Origin: an uncultured Collinsella sp.
Lineage (GTDB): Bacteria; Actinomycetota; Coriobacteriia; Coriobacteriales; Coriobacteriaceae
Reading direction: 5' to 3'
Assembly (NCBI GenBank): GCA_902493835.1
Contig: CABURG010000116.1
Coordinates: 1 to 5,452, forward strand
Length of the DNA stretch: 5,452 nt
Part shown: positions 1 to 5,204 of the stretch, in pieces
How the letters are laid out: each line of letters opens with the position of its first letter
How positions within the stretch are numbered: the first letter of the stretch is position 1
Notes under the pieces: generated by a model
The model's database searches: none
Told to the model about the DNA's origin: nothing
The model's input: only the letters and a program-made list of their open reading frames with translations
Position numbers and translations under genes: made by a program

Positions 1-2
1 CC

Positions 3-584
3 TGCCGTGCCCGTGCCCGTGCAGCCGCCGGGTCCGACGCCCGCATGAACGGTTGCGCGCTGCCGGTCGCCATTGTGTGCGGCTCGGGCAATCAAGGTAT
101 TACCTGCGCGTTGCCCGTCATGGAGTATGCCGAGTACCTGCGTTGCGACCACGAGCGCCTGGTGCGCGCCGTGATGCTGTCCGATCTTATCGCCGTGCAT
201 ATCAAGAACTATATTGGTGCGCTCTCGGCGTTTTGCGGTGCTATTTGCGCCGCGTGCGGCGCCGGCGCTGCGATTACCTGGCTGTGCGGTGGCACGCGCG
301 AGCAGATTGGCGCGACGGTCTCGAACACGCTTGGCAACGTGGGCGGCATCGTGTGCGACGGCGCCAAGGCGAGCTGTGCCGCCAAGATTTCGGCTGCCGT
401 CGATGCGGCGATTCTGGGCCATGATATGGCCATGCAAGGCCGCGGCTTCCGCGCCGGCGAGGGCCTGATCCAAGATACCGTTGAGCAGACAATCGCCAGT
501 ATGGGCTACGTAGGCCGTGTAGGCATGAAGGACACCGACGTCGAGATCCTCAACATCATGATCGGCAAAACCCAGGTCTGTTAA
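3..584 (+). CDS. L-cysteine desulfidase / UPF0597 (serine dehydratase alpha-like) family protein, 5'-truncated
   Basis: The frame is open from the window edge, so only the last 193 residues or so are present; full members of this family are about 400-440 residues. The family (E. coli CyuA/YhaM, Methanocaldococcus L-cysteine desulfidase) breaks cysteine into pyruvate, ammonia and sulfide in the cytosol with an oxygen-sensitive [4Fe-4S] cluster. Visible family motifs are SDARMNGC at the left edge, GSGNQGI, AFCGAICAACGAGAA, SNTLGNVGGI and CDGAKASC. Counting from the Met at position 45, Cys64, Cys104 and Cys111 are spaced 40 and 7 apart, which as I recall matches the cluster-ligand cysteines of the archaeal enzyme. 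That supports a cluster-binding protein, although many UPF0597 members are untested. The internal ATG at 45 lies inside a conserved motif and is not the start. The TAA stop overlaps the convergent HAD gene's stop. Confidence 0.85.
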   Translation, partial: CRARARAAAGSDARMNGCALPVAIVCGSGNQGITCALPVMEYAEYLRCDHERLVRAVMLSDLIAVHIKNYIGALSAFCGAICAACGAGAAITWLCGGTREQIGATVSNTLGNVGGIVCDGAKASCAAKISAAVDAAILGHDMAMQGRGFRAGEGLIQDTVEQTIASMGYVGRVGMKDTDVEILNIMIGKTQVC

Positions 585-1339
585 GACAGTTCGTCGGCTA
601 TTTGGTGTTCGTAGAAGGCTTCTACTACGGCGTTGAAGTCGCGGGCGAAGTCTTCCATGGTTCCGCGCCAGGTGGCTCGGCTGGGCTTGCCTTGGCCCAC
701 AAAGGCGGTTTGGATGCCGCAATCGGGGGACGGGAAGTCGCGTTTGGGATCGTTGCCCACCATAAGGACCTCGTGTGGCTCGAGCCCCATCACCTGAAGC
801 TGCTCTAGATAGTAGGTGGCATCGGGCTTGCAGCGGGTGGTGTTTCCCATGTGCGTGACGAGCTCAAAGGGAGCGTCGGCCAGGTCGCCCCAACCCATGC
901 GGCACTCGATAGCCCCCTGGGGAAAGCTGGGGTTGGTAAAGAGCGCGCAACGCAGCCCTGCGTCCTGTACGGCCTGGAGCGCGGCGTGTGCGCCCGGCAT
1001 GGCGTGAGCGTTAATGACATCGTCGTTCTTGTACGGAAGAACTTCGCGGTCATAGTAGGTAAACGCCTCGTAGATGAGGGGATCGGAGAGGCAGATCCCG
1101 CATCGGCGCTCGACCTCTTCTTGGTAAAACTCAAGATTGGTGCGGTTGTCCGTGCCGCTGCGGCGATTGGCGTTAAGGTCGACCAGGATGGTGCCCAGGC
1201 GTGCCATCGTGCCACCGCGGCTGCGGCGCCCGATATCCGCGAGCATCGAAGAGACATCCTTAAAATAGCGAAGGATGAACGCGTTGAGGTTGATGCTAAG
1301 AAGCGTTTCGTCCATATCGAAAACGACTGCTTTGAGCAC
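581..1339 (-). CDS. HAD-superfamily hydrolase (phosphatase-like)
   Basis: This 252-residue protein is predicted to be a cytosolic haloacid dehalogenase-type hydrolase, probably a small-molecule phosphatase; the substrate cannot be told from sequence. All HAD motifs are present. Motif I is VVFDMDETL with nucleophile Asp8 and acid/base Asp10. Motif II is LFTNPSF with Thr135. Motif III is the Lys171-Pro172 pair. Motif IV is VGNDPKRDF with Asp197 and Asp201 for magnesium. A helical cap of about 100 residues sits between motifs I and II, as in C1-cap phosphatases. I chose the GTG at 1339 because motif I normally lies within ten residues of the start and GAGAAAGG stands about 7 nt upstream. The frame stays open to an ATG at 1510, but the extra 57 residues look like leader DNA. 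It is transcribed divergently from rpsA and converges on the upstream desulfidase-like gene. Confidence 0.87.
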   Translation of the reverse strand: MLKAVVFDMDETLLSINLNAFILRYFKDVSSMLADIGRRSRGGTMARLGTILVDLNANRRSGTDNRTNLEFYQEEVERRCGICLSDPLIYEAFTYYDREVLPYKNDDVINAHAMPGAHAALQAVQDAGLRCALFTNPSFPQGAIECRMGWGDLADAPFELVTHMGNTTRCKPDATYYLEQLQVMGLEPHEVLMVGNDPKRDFPSPDCGIQTAFVGQGKPSRATWRGTMEDFARDFNAVVEAFYEHQIADELS

Positions 1340-1654
1340 GCGGGCACCTTTCTCGAAAAATCGATCTAGAATCGTTGGCTCCGGATACTTTACCCCAAAG
1401 CCGAATGCCTGGCTGGTTATCGTCAAGTTGCGGAGACGTGTGTTCATAAGATTACGAAAAAGTCTCCACACGAGTAAAAAAACGCAGTTCACGCTTGAAA
1501 TCGAACTCATTTCCCCGTAACCTATACGAACGTGATTGCATAAGCGTCACATTAGTATCTGTCGGCTCCCGAGTGTTCCTAAACGTTGTGTGCTTGTCGC
1601 ACCCTTCTGTAGGTCCTAGCAATCGGGGCCCCGTAGTTCGAAAGGGGTCCACCT
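1340..1654. other. Divergent intergenic region between the HAD hydrolase gene and rpsA
   Basis: No convincing gene lies here; open frames on either strand lack a ribosome binding site or homology that I recognise. The region must hold promoters for both flanking genes. A weak rpsA candidate is TTGAAA (1495-1500) with a 17-bp spacer and TAACCT (1518-1523), which would give an rpsA leader of about 125 nt. On the HAD side I see the GAGAAAGG site but no good promoter. Two overlapping short dyads are mutually exclusive: GGAGAC (1432-1437) with GTCTCC (1462-1467), and CGTGTG (1437-1442) with CACACG (1467-1472). A run of seven A lies at 1476-1482. Confidence 0.5.
1626..1650 (+). promoter_or_regulatory. 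rpsA leader hairpin that covers the ribosome binding site
   Basis: The bases GGGCCCC (1626-1632) can pair with GGGGTCC (1644-1650), giving 7 pairs including one G-U, around an 11-nt loop. The 3' arm contains the GGGG that serves as Shine-Dalgarno for the TTG at 1655. The left arm is also part of the self-complementary GGGGCCCC (1625-1632). The pairing is seen in the sequence; a role in translational control is inferred, by analogy with the known translational autoregulation of S1 in E. coli. Confidence 0.4.
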
Positions 1655-2821
1655 TTGAGTGAGATTCAGAACTCGTCCATTTTCTCTCTTGACGATGTCA
1701 ATGAGGAGGAGATGAACAACCTCATCGACGGTACGATTACCGACTTTGATGAGGGCGATCTCGTTAACGGCACTGTCGTTAAGATCGAGCATGACGAGGT
1801 GCTCGTTGACATCGGATTCAAGTCCGAGGGCGTTATCCCGGTCCGCGAGCTGTCCATCCGCAAGGACGCTAACCCTGCAGACATCGTTGCACTCGGTGAT
1901 CCCATCGAGGCTCTGGTTCTCCAGAAGGAGGACAAGGACGGTCGTCTGGTCCTGTCCAAGAAGCGTGCCGAGTACGAGCGTGCTTGGAACCGCATCGAGG
2001 AGAAGTTCAACTCCGGCGAGAACGTCGAGGGCGAGGTTATCGAGGTTGTCAAGGGCGGCCTGATCCTCGACATCGGCCTGCGTGGCTTCCTGCCCGCTTC
2101 CCTCGTCGACCTCCGTCGTGTCAAGGACCTCACCTCCTACATGGGCACCCGCATCGAGGCTCGCGTCATCGAGATGGACCGCAACCGCAACAACGTTGTC
2201 CTCTCCCGTCGCGTCGTGCTCGAGGAGTCCCGTAAGGCCGAGCGCTCCGAGATCCTGTCCAAGCTCAAGTCTGGCATGCGTCTCCAGGGCACCGTTTCCT
2301 CCATCGTCGACTTCGGCGCCTTCGTCGACCTCGGCGGTATCGACGGCCTCATCCACATCTCCGAGCTCTCCTGGAACCACGTCAACCATCCTTCCGAGGT
2401 TGTCAAGGTCGGCCAGGAGGTCGAGGTCGAGGTTCTCGACGTCGATCTCAACCGCGAGCGCATCTCCCTGGGTCTCAAGCAGACCACCGAGGATCCGTGG
2501 CGCGCACTGGTCAAGAAGTACCCCGTCGGCGCTATCGTCGAGGGCACTGTGACCAAGCTTGTCCCGTTCGGCGCTTTCGTCGACCTGGGCGAGGGCATCG
2601 AGGGCCTGGTGCACATCTCCGAGATGGCCAACAAGCACGTCGACCAGCCTTCTCAGGTCACCCACGTGGGCGACAAGGTTCAGGTCAAGGTCATGGAGAT
2701 CGACCTCGACCGTCGTCGTATCTCCCTGTCCATGAAGTCTGCTGCTGAGACTCTGGGTGTCGAGATCGAGGTTACCCCGCTGCCTTCCGAGAAGAAGGAC
2801 GAGGAGACCGACGCCGAGTAA
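1655..2821 (+). CDS. rpsA: 30S ribosomal protein S1
   Basis: This 388-residue protein is S1, the mRNA-binding protein of the small ribosomal subunit that helps recruit and unfold mRNA at initiation. It has four S1 (OB-fold) RNA-binding domains at about residues 34-103, 121-186, 207-276 and 292-361. Domains 3 and 4 show the classic pattern, with FGAFVDLG, GLVHISE or GLIHISE, and a closing RISL strand. An acidic N-terminal arm and an acidic tail (residues 379-388) flank them. Four domains is the shorter architecture usual in actinobacteria, against six in E. coli. The start is TTG at 1655, preceded by AAAGGGG about 7 nt upstream; a TAG at 1634 closes the frame upstream and the next Met is residue 20, so an earlier start is excluded. 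Arginine codons are almost all CGT/CGC, as expected for a highly expressed gene. It is monocistronic, with a terminator 26 bp downstream. Confidence 0.97.
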   Translation: MSEIQNSSIFSLDDVNEEEMNNLIDGTITDFDEGDLVNGTVVKIEHDEVLVDIGFKSEGVIPVRELSIRKDANPADIVALGDPIEALVLQKEDKDGRLVLSKKRAEYERAWNRIEEKFNSGENVEGEVIEVVKGGLILDIGLRGFLPASLVDLRRVKDLTSYMGTRIEARVIEMDRNRNNVVLSRRVVLEESRKAERSEILSKLKSGMRLQGTVSSIVDFGAFVDLGGIDGLIHISELSWNHVNHPSEVVKVGQEVEVEVLDVDLNRERISLGLKQTTEDPWRALVKKYPVGAIVEGTVTKLVPFGAFVDLGEGIEGLVHISEMANKHVDQPSQVTHVGDKVQVKVMEIDLDRRRISLSMKSAAETLGVEIEVTPLPSEKKDEETDAE

Positions 2822-2847
2822 ATCGGTTTGACGATCACTTGTTTTAA

Positions 2848-2879
2848 GGGATCCGTCCGCAATGGACGGGTCCCTTTTT
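2848..2879 (+). terminator. Intrinsic terminator of rpsA
   Basis: An 11-bp stem, GGGATCCGTCC (2848-2858) with GGACGGGTCCC (2864-2874), has one G-U pair and a 5-nt loop, and is followed by five T (2875-2879). It lies 26 bp after the rpsA stop, the expected position and form of a Rho-independent terminator. Confidence 0.93.
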
Positions 2880-2900
2880 GCATTTGGTGCCGAGATACGC

Positions 2901-2908
2901 GATGCTGC
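2901..2908. repeat. Target-site duplication, left copy
   Basis: GATGCTGC directly precedes the left inverted repeat, and the same 8 bases follow the right one at 4262-4269. Eight-base duplications are typical of IS256-family insertion. The preceding C (2900) also matches position 4261, but 4261 belongs to the inverted repeat, so I take 8 bp as the true length. Confidence 0.88.
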
Positions 2909-2933
2909 GGCTTATAGGACAAAATGTGTGTCC
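2909..2933 (+). repeat. Left terminal inverted repeat (IRL)
   Basis: This 25-bp sequence begins GGCTTATAGGACAAAA and ends TGTGTGTCC; it is the exact reverse complement of 4237-4261. The inner part is itself a loose dyad, GGACA and TGTCC separated by 7 bases, which could be the transposase recognition core. Confidence 0.95.
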
Positions 2934-2939
2934 ACGTTG

Positions 2940-2970
2940 GGGGCATCGGCGCAGGTCGATGCCCCTTTTT
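2940..2970 (+). terminator. Inward-facing terminator inside the IS left end
   Basis: GGGGCATCG (2940-2948) pairs perfectly with CGATGCCCC (2957-2965) over an 8-nt loop, followed by five T (2966-2970). It sits 6 bp inside the left inverted repeat and upstream of the transposase. It would stop transcripts entering from a flanking promoter, a known way for insertion sequences to limit transposase made by read-through. Confidence 0.85.
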
Positions 2971-3006
2971 CAGCCGTTTAAATTCCGTGCCCGCCTTTGA
3001 CCGCTC

Positions 3007-3022
3007 GGACAAATGTGTGTCC
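3007..3022 (+). repeat. Subterminal partial copy of the IS end sequence
   Basis: GGACAAATGTGTGTCC repeats the inner 17 bases of the left inverted repeat with one A missing, in the same orientation, about 90 bp inside the element. It keeps the GGACA/TGTCC dyad. It may be a second transposase binding site near the transposase gene's control region. I see no matching internal copy at the right end. Confidence 0.75.
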
Positions 3023-3093
3023 GGTTGCCTATCGTTCCCGCAGGTAGATAACCTTTTCCGGAACCGTTAAATACCCTTTCGGAAGAGGTGCCC

Positions 3094-4212
3094 ATGAAGG
3101 CCGTTTATTGCCCCTGCTGCGGCGGTCGGACCAAACGCAACGGCAGGACCTCATCGGGGTCCCAGCGGTGGAGGTGCACGGCCTGCGGCGCGTCGACGAC
3201 GGTGAGGTACGACGACACGGCGACGAGGCTGGACGAGTTCCTCGGGTGGCTCCTCTCCAAGGACTCCCAGGCGGCGATGCCGGGCGGCGGACGGTCCTTC
3301 AGGCGCAGGACGGCCGAGTTCTGGGAGGTCTGGCCCATGCCCGTCCCCGACGGCGAGCTGCACCGCGTGCTCTACGTCGGCGGGATCTGGGTCGCGCGCG
3401 ACCTCGTGGTGCTCATATGCTGCAGCGGCGAGAGGGCGGTCTCCTGGTACATGGCCAGGTCGGAGAACTCGGGGGCGTGGTCGGCCCTCATGTCGCCGAT
3501 CCCGGCGCCCGAGGTGGTCGTCACCGACGGCGGGAGCGGGTTCGCCAAGGCCGTGCGCGAGACCTGGCCGCGCACCAGGGTCCAGAGGTGCACCTTCCAC
3601 GCCTTCTCGCAGGTCAAGCGCTACACGACGACGCGGCCGAAGCTCCAGGCGGGGCGCGAGCTCTACCTCATCGCGCGCGACCTCATGGGCATCGAGACGC
3701 CGCGCCAGGCCGAGCTCTGGGCCGGGCGCTACCTCGACTGGTGCGGGTTCTGGGCCGACTTCCTGGAGGACAGGACCGTGGTGGACGGCAGGAGGGCCTG
3801 CACCCACGAGAGGCTGAGGCGGGCGCGCTCGTCGCTGTCGTCGCCGGTGTCGGCGGGGACGCTGTTCACCCACCTCGACCCCGCCCTGGCCAAGGCCGGC
3901 CCGCTGCCGTCGACCAACAACATGATCGAGGGAGGGGTGAACTCGCAGCTGAGGGCCGTCCTGCGCAACCACCGGGGGCTGACGTCGGTCAAGCGCGTGA
4001 AGGCGGTGTTCTGGTGGTGCCACGCGCACTCGGGGGACGCGAGGACGGCGCGCGAGAAGCTCGCCACGATGCCGACCGACGCGGACATCGGCTTCCTGTT
4101 CAGCGTCTACTCCGCCTCGCCGTCGCGCGAGGACGGAGGGCCGGAGTGGGGCGACAGGGCCGTGTGGGAGGACCTCCACCACAGGGACCCGTACCCGTTC
4201 TGGCTGGATTAA
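3094..4212 (+). CDS. IS256-family (IS1249-like) transposase, possibly catalytically impaired
   Basis: This 372-residue protein is the transposase that would cut and join the ends of the surrounding element. An N-terminal zinc ribbon is visible, with Cys6, Cys9, Cys28 and Cys31 in a CPxCG...QRWRCxxCG layout, for DNA binding. The catalytic domain shows VVVTDGGSGF (second acidic residue Asp145), the RCTFHAF CxxH motif (Cys166, His169), and TNNMIEGGVN with the catalytic Glu279. At the first acidic position the sequence is YVGGIW (Gly96, GGC at 3379-3381), where relatives as I recall have an Asp followed by Gly. The frame is otherwise complete. I chose the ATG at 3094 over the in-frame GTG at 3088 because GGAAGAGG (3081-3088) is then 5 nt upstream, whereas the GTG overlaps it. 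AGG arginine codons abound, against CGT/CGC in rpsA. Family is secure; activity is doubtful. Confidence 0.92.
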   Translation: MKAVYCPCCGGRTKRNGRTSSGSQRWRCTACGASTTVRYDDTATRLDEFLGWLLSKDSQAAMPGGGRSFRRRTAEFWEVWPMPVPDGELHRVLYVGGIWVARDLVVLICCSGERAVSWYMARSENSGAWSALMSPIPAPEVVVTDGGSGFAKAVRETWPRTRVQRCTFHAFSQVKRYTTTRPKLQAGRELYLIARDLMGIETPRQAELWAGRYLDWCGFWADFLEDRTVVDGRRACTHERLRRARSSLSSPVSAGTLFTHLDPALAKAGPLPSTNNMIEGGVNSQLRAVLRNHRGLTSVKRVKAVFWWCHAHSGDARTAREKLATMPTDADIGFLFSVYSASPSREDGGPEWGDRAVWEDLHHRDPYPFWLD

Positions 4213-4236
4213 TGGATGGAAACGGGTGTTCTATCG

Positions 4237-4261
4237 GGACACACATTTTGTCCTATAAGCC
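4237..4261 (-). repeat. Right terminal inverted repeat (IRR)
   Basis: This is the exact 25-bp reverse complement of 2909-2933, reading GGACACACATTTTG and ending CCTATAAGCC. It starts 24 bp after the transposase stop. The first base inside the repeats differs between the two ends, so 25 bp is the full matching length. Confidence 0.95.
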
Positions 4262-4269
4262 GATGCTGC
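4262..4269. repeat. Target-site duplication, right copy
   Basis: GATGCTGC directly follows the right inverted repeat and matches 2901-2908. Removing the element and one copy restores a pre-insertion site in which ATGCTG occurs twice, three bases apart. Confidence 0.88.
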
Positions 4270-4472
4270 CCATGCTGTACACAGGCTATTTGGTTGTCGG
4301 TGCATGAAAAAATGCCGACATCCCGCCTCGGGGAGGAGGCGGGAACGCACCGAGTAGACGGAGGGGTGCGGAGCGCGGTCGCGTCTCGACTGACGACGTT
4401 GCCCATCGACAACCCTATTGTACTGCATGGCGTGGTTCTTGGTTTATCGTGTCGAACGCTTGTGTTGTGCCA
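4270..4472. other. Gene-free stretch between the IS and the rnpB promoter, with two hairpins
   Basis: I see no supportable gene here. Two adjacent dyads are present. The first is TGTCGG/CAT (4295-4305, with a TG bulge) pairing with ATGCCGACA (4312-4320) over a GAAAAA loop. The second is a 9-bp stem, TCCCGCCTC (4321-4329) with GAGGCGGGA (4336-4344). On the minus strand the second hairpin is followed after about 9 nt by six T, an imperfect terminator layout. Neither is a clear + strand terminator. An open frame from within the IS (4216) lacks a ribosome binding site and looks spurious. Confidence 0.5.
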
Positions 4473-4499
4473 TTGCCTGTGGTGACGGTGTGCTACACT
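4473..4499 (+). promoter_or_regulatory. Likely promoter of rnpB
   Basis: TACACT (4494-4499) is a good -10 box preceded by TGC, making an extended -10. TTGCCT (4473-4478) is a plausible -35 at a short 15-bp spacing that the extended -10 could offset. Initiation about 7-8 bases after the -10 would fall at 4506-4507, exactly where the 5' strand of the RNase P RNA closing helix begins. Confidence 0.6.
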
Positions 4500-4506
4500 C
4501 TTGCAC

Positions 4507-4870
4507 TGCTGAGTGGGCCAGACGGTCGCGCGATGTGCTGCTTGCAGCACGCGTGAGGAAAGTCCGGGCTCCAGAGGGCGGGATGCCGGCTAACGGCCGG
4601 GCGGAGTGATCCGACGGAAAGCGCCGCAGAAAAGAAGACTCCCACCTGCGCCGCAAGGCGTAAAGGGAAAAGCTGAAACGGTGGTGTAAGAGACCACCAG
4701 CGTCGTGGCAACACGGCGGCTTGGCAAGCCCCATCCGGAGCAAGCGCGAATAGGAACGCTATGGGCCGGCCCGGTCCGCGTTCGGGTAGCGTGCGTGGAG
4801 CTGCACGGTAACGTGCAGACAAGATAAATGACCGTTCACGACAGAACCCGGCTTATAGGCCCACTCAGCA
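4507..4870 (+). ncRNA. rnpB: RNase P RNA, bacterial type A
   Basis: This is the catalytic RNA of ribonuclease P, which with the RnpA protein removes 5' leaders from precursor tRNAs. The conserved 5' core GAGGAAAGTCCGGGCTC (4555-4571) is present. So are GGAAAGCGCCGCAGAAA, the GTAAGAGACCACCAGC segment, CCCCATCCGGAGCAAG followed by GAATAGGAAC, AGATAAATGACCG, and the 3' core ACAGAACCCGGCTTATAGG (4841-4859). The ends are set by helix P1: TGCTGAGTGGGCC (4507-4519) pairs perfectly with GGCCCACTCAGCA (4858-4870) over 13 bp. The length of about 364 nt and the layout fit the ancestral type A class found in actinobacteria. No classic terminator with a T-run follows; the long palindrome starting 16 bp downstream may serve as its 3' boundary. 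Confidence 0.97.
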
Positions 4871-4885
4871 CTTTGTTGACGCTGC

Positions 4886-4984
4886 GAACCCGTCAGCGCG
4901 GCAATCTGCCTTTCAAGCCTTCGGGCATGACCATAAGGTCAATGCCCTCGTCTTTCAAGGCACCTTGCTCGCGCTGACGGGTTC
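4886..4984. repeat. Long imperfect palindrome 1 (about 99 nt)
   Basis: GAACCCGTCAGCGCG (4886-4900) pairs perfectly with 4970-4984. The stem continues through GCAA/TTGC (4901-4904, 4965-4968) past a single bulged T. TGCCTT (4907-4912) then pairs with AAGGCA (4957-4962). An apical stem follows, GGGCATGACC (4923-4932) with GGTC-A-ATGCCC (4937-4947), closed by an ATAA loop. The result is a nearly continuous hairpin. No T-run follows, so it is not a standard terminator on the + strand. Confidence 0.9.
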
Positions 4985-4992
4985 TCGCCTTC

Positions 4993-5090
4993 GACGGCGT
5001 CAGCTGGCCGATTTGGCGCTCATTCGTCGGTCGCCGCCATAAGGCGTGCTCCCTCCTCTTTCGGGCCAAATCGACTCAGCTGACGCCGTC
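4993..5090. repeat. Long imperfect palindrome 2 (about 98 nt), related to palindrome 1
   Basis: GACGGCGTCAGCTG (4993-5006) pairs perfectly with CAGCTGACGCCGTC (5077-5090). After a small internal loop, CGATTTGGC (5009-5017) pairs with GCCAAATCG (5065-5073). The apex is CGCC (5035-5038) with GGCG (5043-5046) around an ATAA loop. It starts 8 bp after palindrome 1 and shares with it CGTCAGC, CCATAAGG and CTTTC at nearly the same offsets, which suggests a common origin. Confidence 0.9.
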
Positions 5091-5204
5091 TCGCTGTCTT
5101 TGCCTGGTCATTGACGTTGCCGTTCTATTTACTGGGGCTAACGGTACGGGCTTTGCCTTATTATTGAGGCTGTTTGTTGCTTTGCTTGTTGTTGAGGGGC
5201 TTTG

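Larger units (their letters stand above)
2909..4261 (+). mobile_element. Complete insertion sequence, IS256 family, IS1249-like, about 1353 bp
   Basis: The element is bounded by perfect 25-bp inverted repeats and an 8-bp direct target duplication, so both ends are intact and the insertion has not been scrambled. It carries one transposase gene in the + direction, a left non-coding segment of about 185 bp with an internal terminator, and only 49 bp between the transposase stop and the right end. It inserted in the gap between the rpsA terminator and the rnpB region and broke no recognisable gene. Coding GC is very high and AGG arginine codons are frequent, unlike rpsA. Assignment to the IS1249 branch comes from the transposase type. 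Confidence 0.93.
4871..5204. other. Intergenic region between rnpB and the YigZ-family gene, dominated by two long palindromes
   Basis: This 334-bp stretch contains two tandem imperfect palindromes (annotated separately) and then a T- and G-rich leader of about 110 bp for the next gene. Near-identical 10-mers flank the palindrome pair: TTGACGCTGC (4876-4885) and TTGACGTTGC (5111-5120), with one mismatch; this may be chance. A possible -10, TATTAT (5159-5164), lies 40 bp before the downstream start but has no clear -35. A minus-strand frame is open from 5075 to the TGA at 4893-4895 across both palindromes, but lacks a sensible start. Confidence 0.6.

Noticed and set aside
7..23. Short CCCGTG tandem repeat at the left edge
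   Set aside because: It is three alternating Arg-Ala codon pairs within the desulfidase-like coding sequence; a GC-rich coding effect, too short to be a repeat array.
1340..1510. N-terminal extension of the HAD protein from the ATG at 1510
   Set aside because: It would put 57 extra residues before the nucleophile motif, which normally sits at the very N-terminus; a GTG with a good ribosome binding site is available at 1339.
1616..2665. Long minus-strand frame opposite rpsA
   Set aside because: It is the antisense of a highly biased S1 gene, rich in Asp/Leu/Val, with no ribosome binding site or family motif.
2997..3025. TTGACC (2997-3002) as the -35 of a transposase promoter
   Set aside because: No acceptable -10 lies 16-18 bp downstream; the alternative TTGCCT/GATAAC near 3025-3052 is also weak, so I did not annotate one.
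3108..4307. A 399-codon + strand frame and a 343-codon minus frame across the transposase region
   Set aside because: Both are shadows in very GC-rich DNA: low-complexity Arg/Ala/Gly/Pro-rich translations with no domain, overlapping a transposase whose zinc ribbon and catalytic motifs are plain in its own frame.
4216..4485. 89-codon + strand frame starting inside the IS right end
   Set aside because: It begins within the element, reads through the inverted repeat and the rnpB upstream region, and has no ribosome binding site or recognisable domain.
4886..5090. CRISPR array or tRNA in the palindrome region
   Set aside because: The units are two different-sequence palindromes without identical repeats or spacers, and no tRNA-like arms or T-loop are present.
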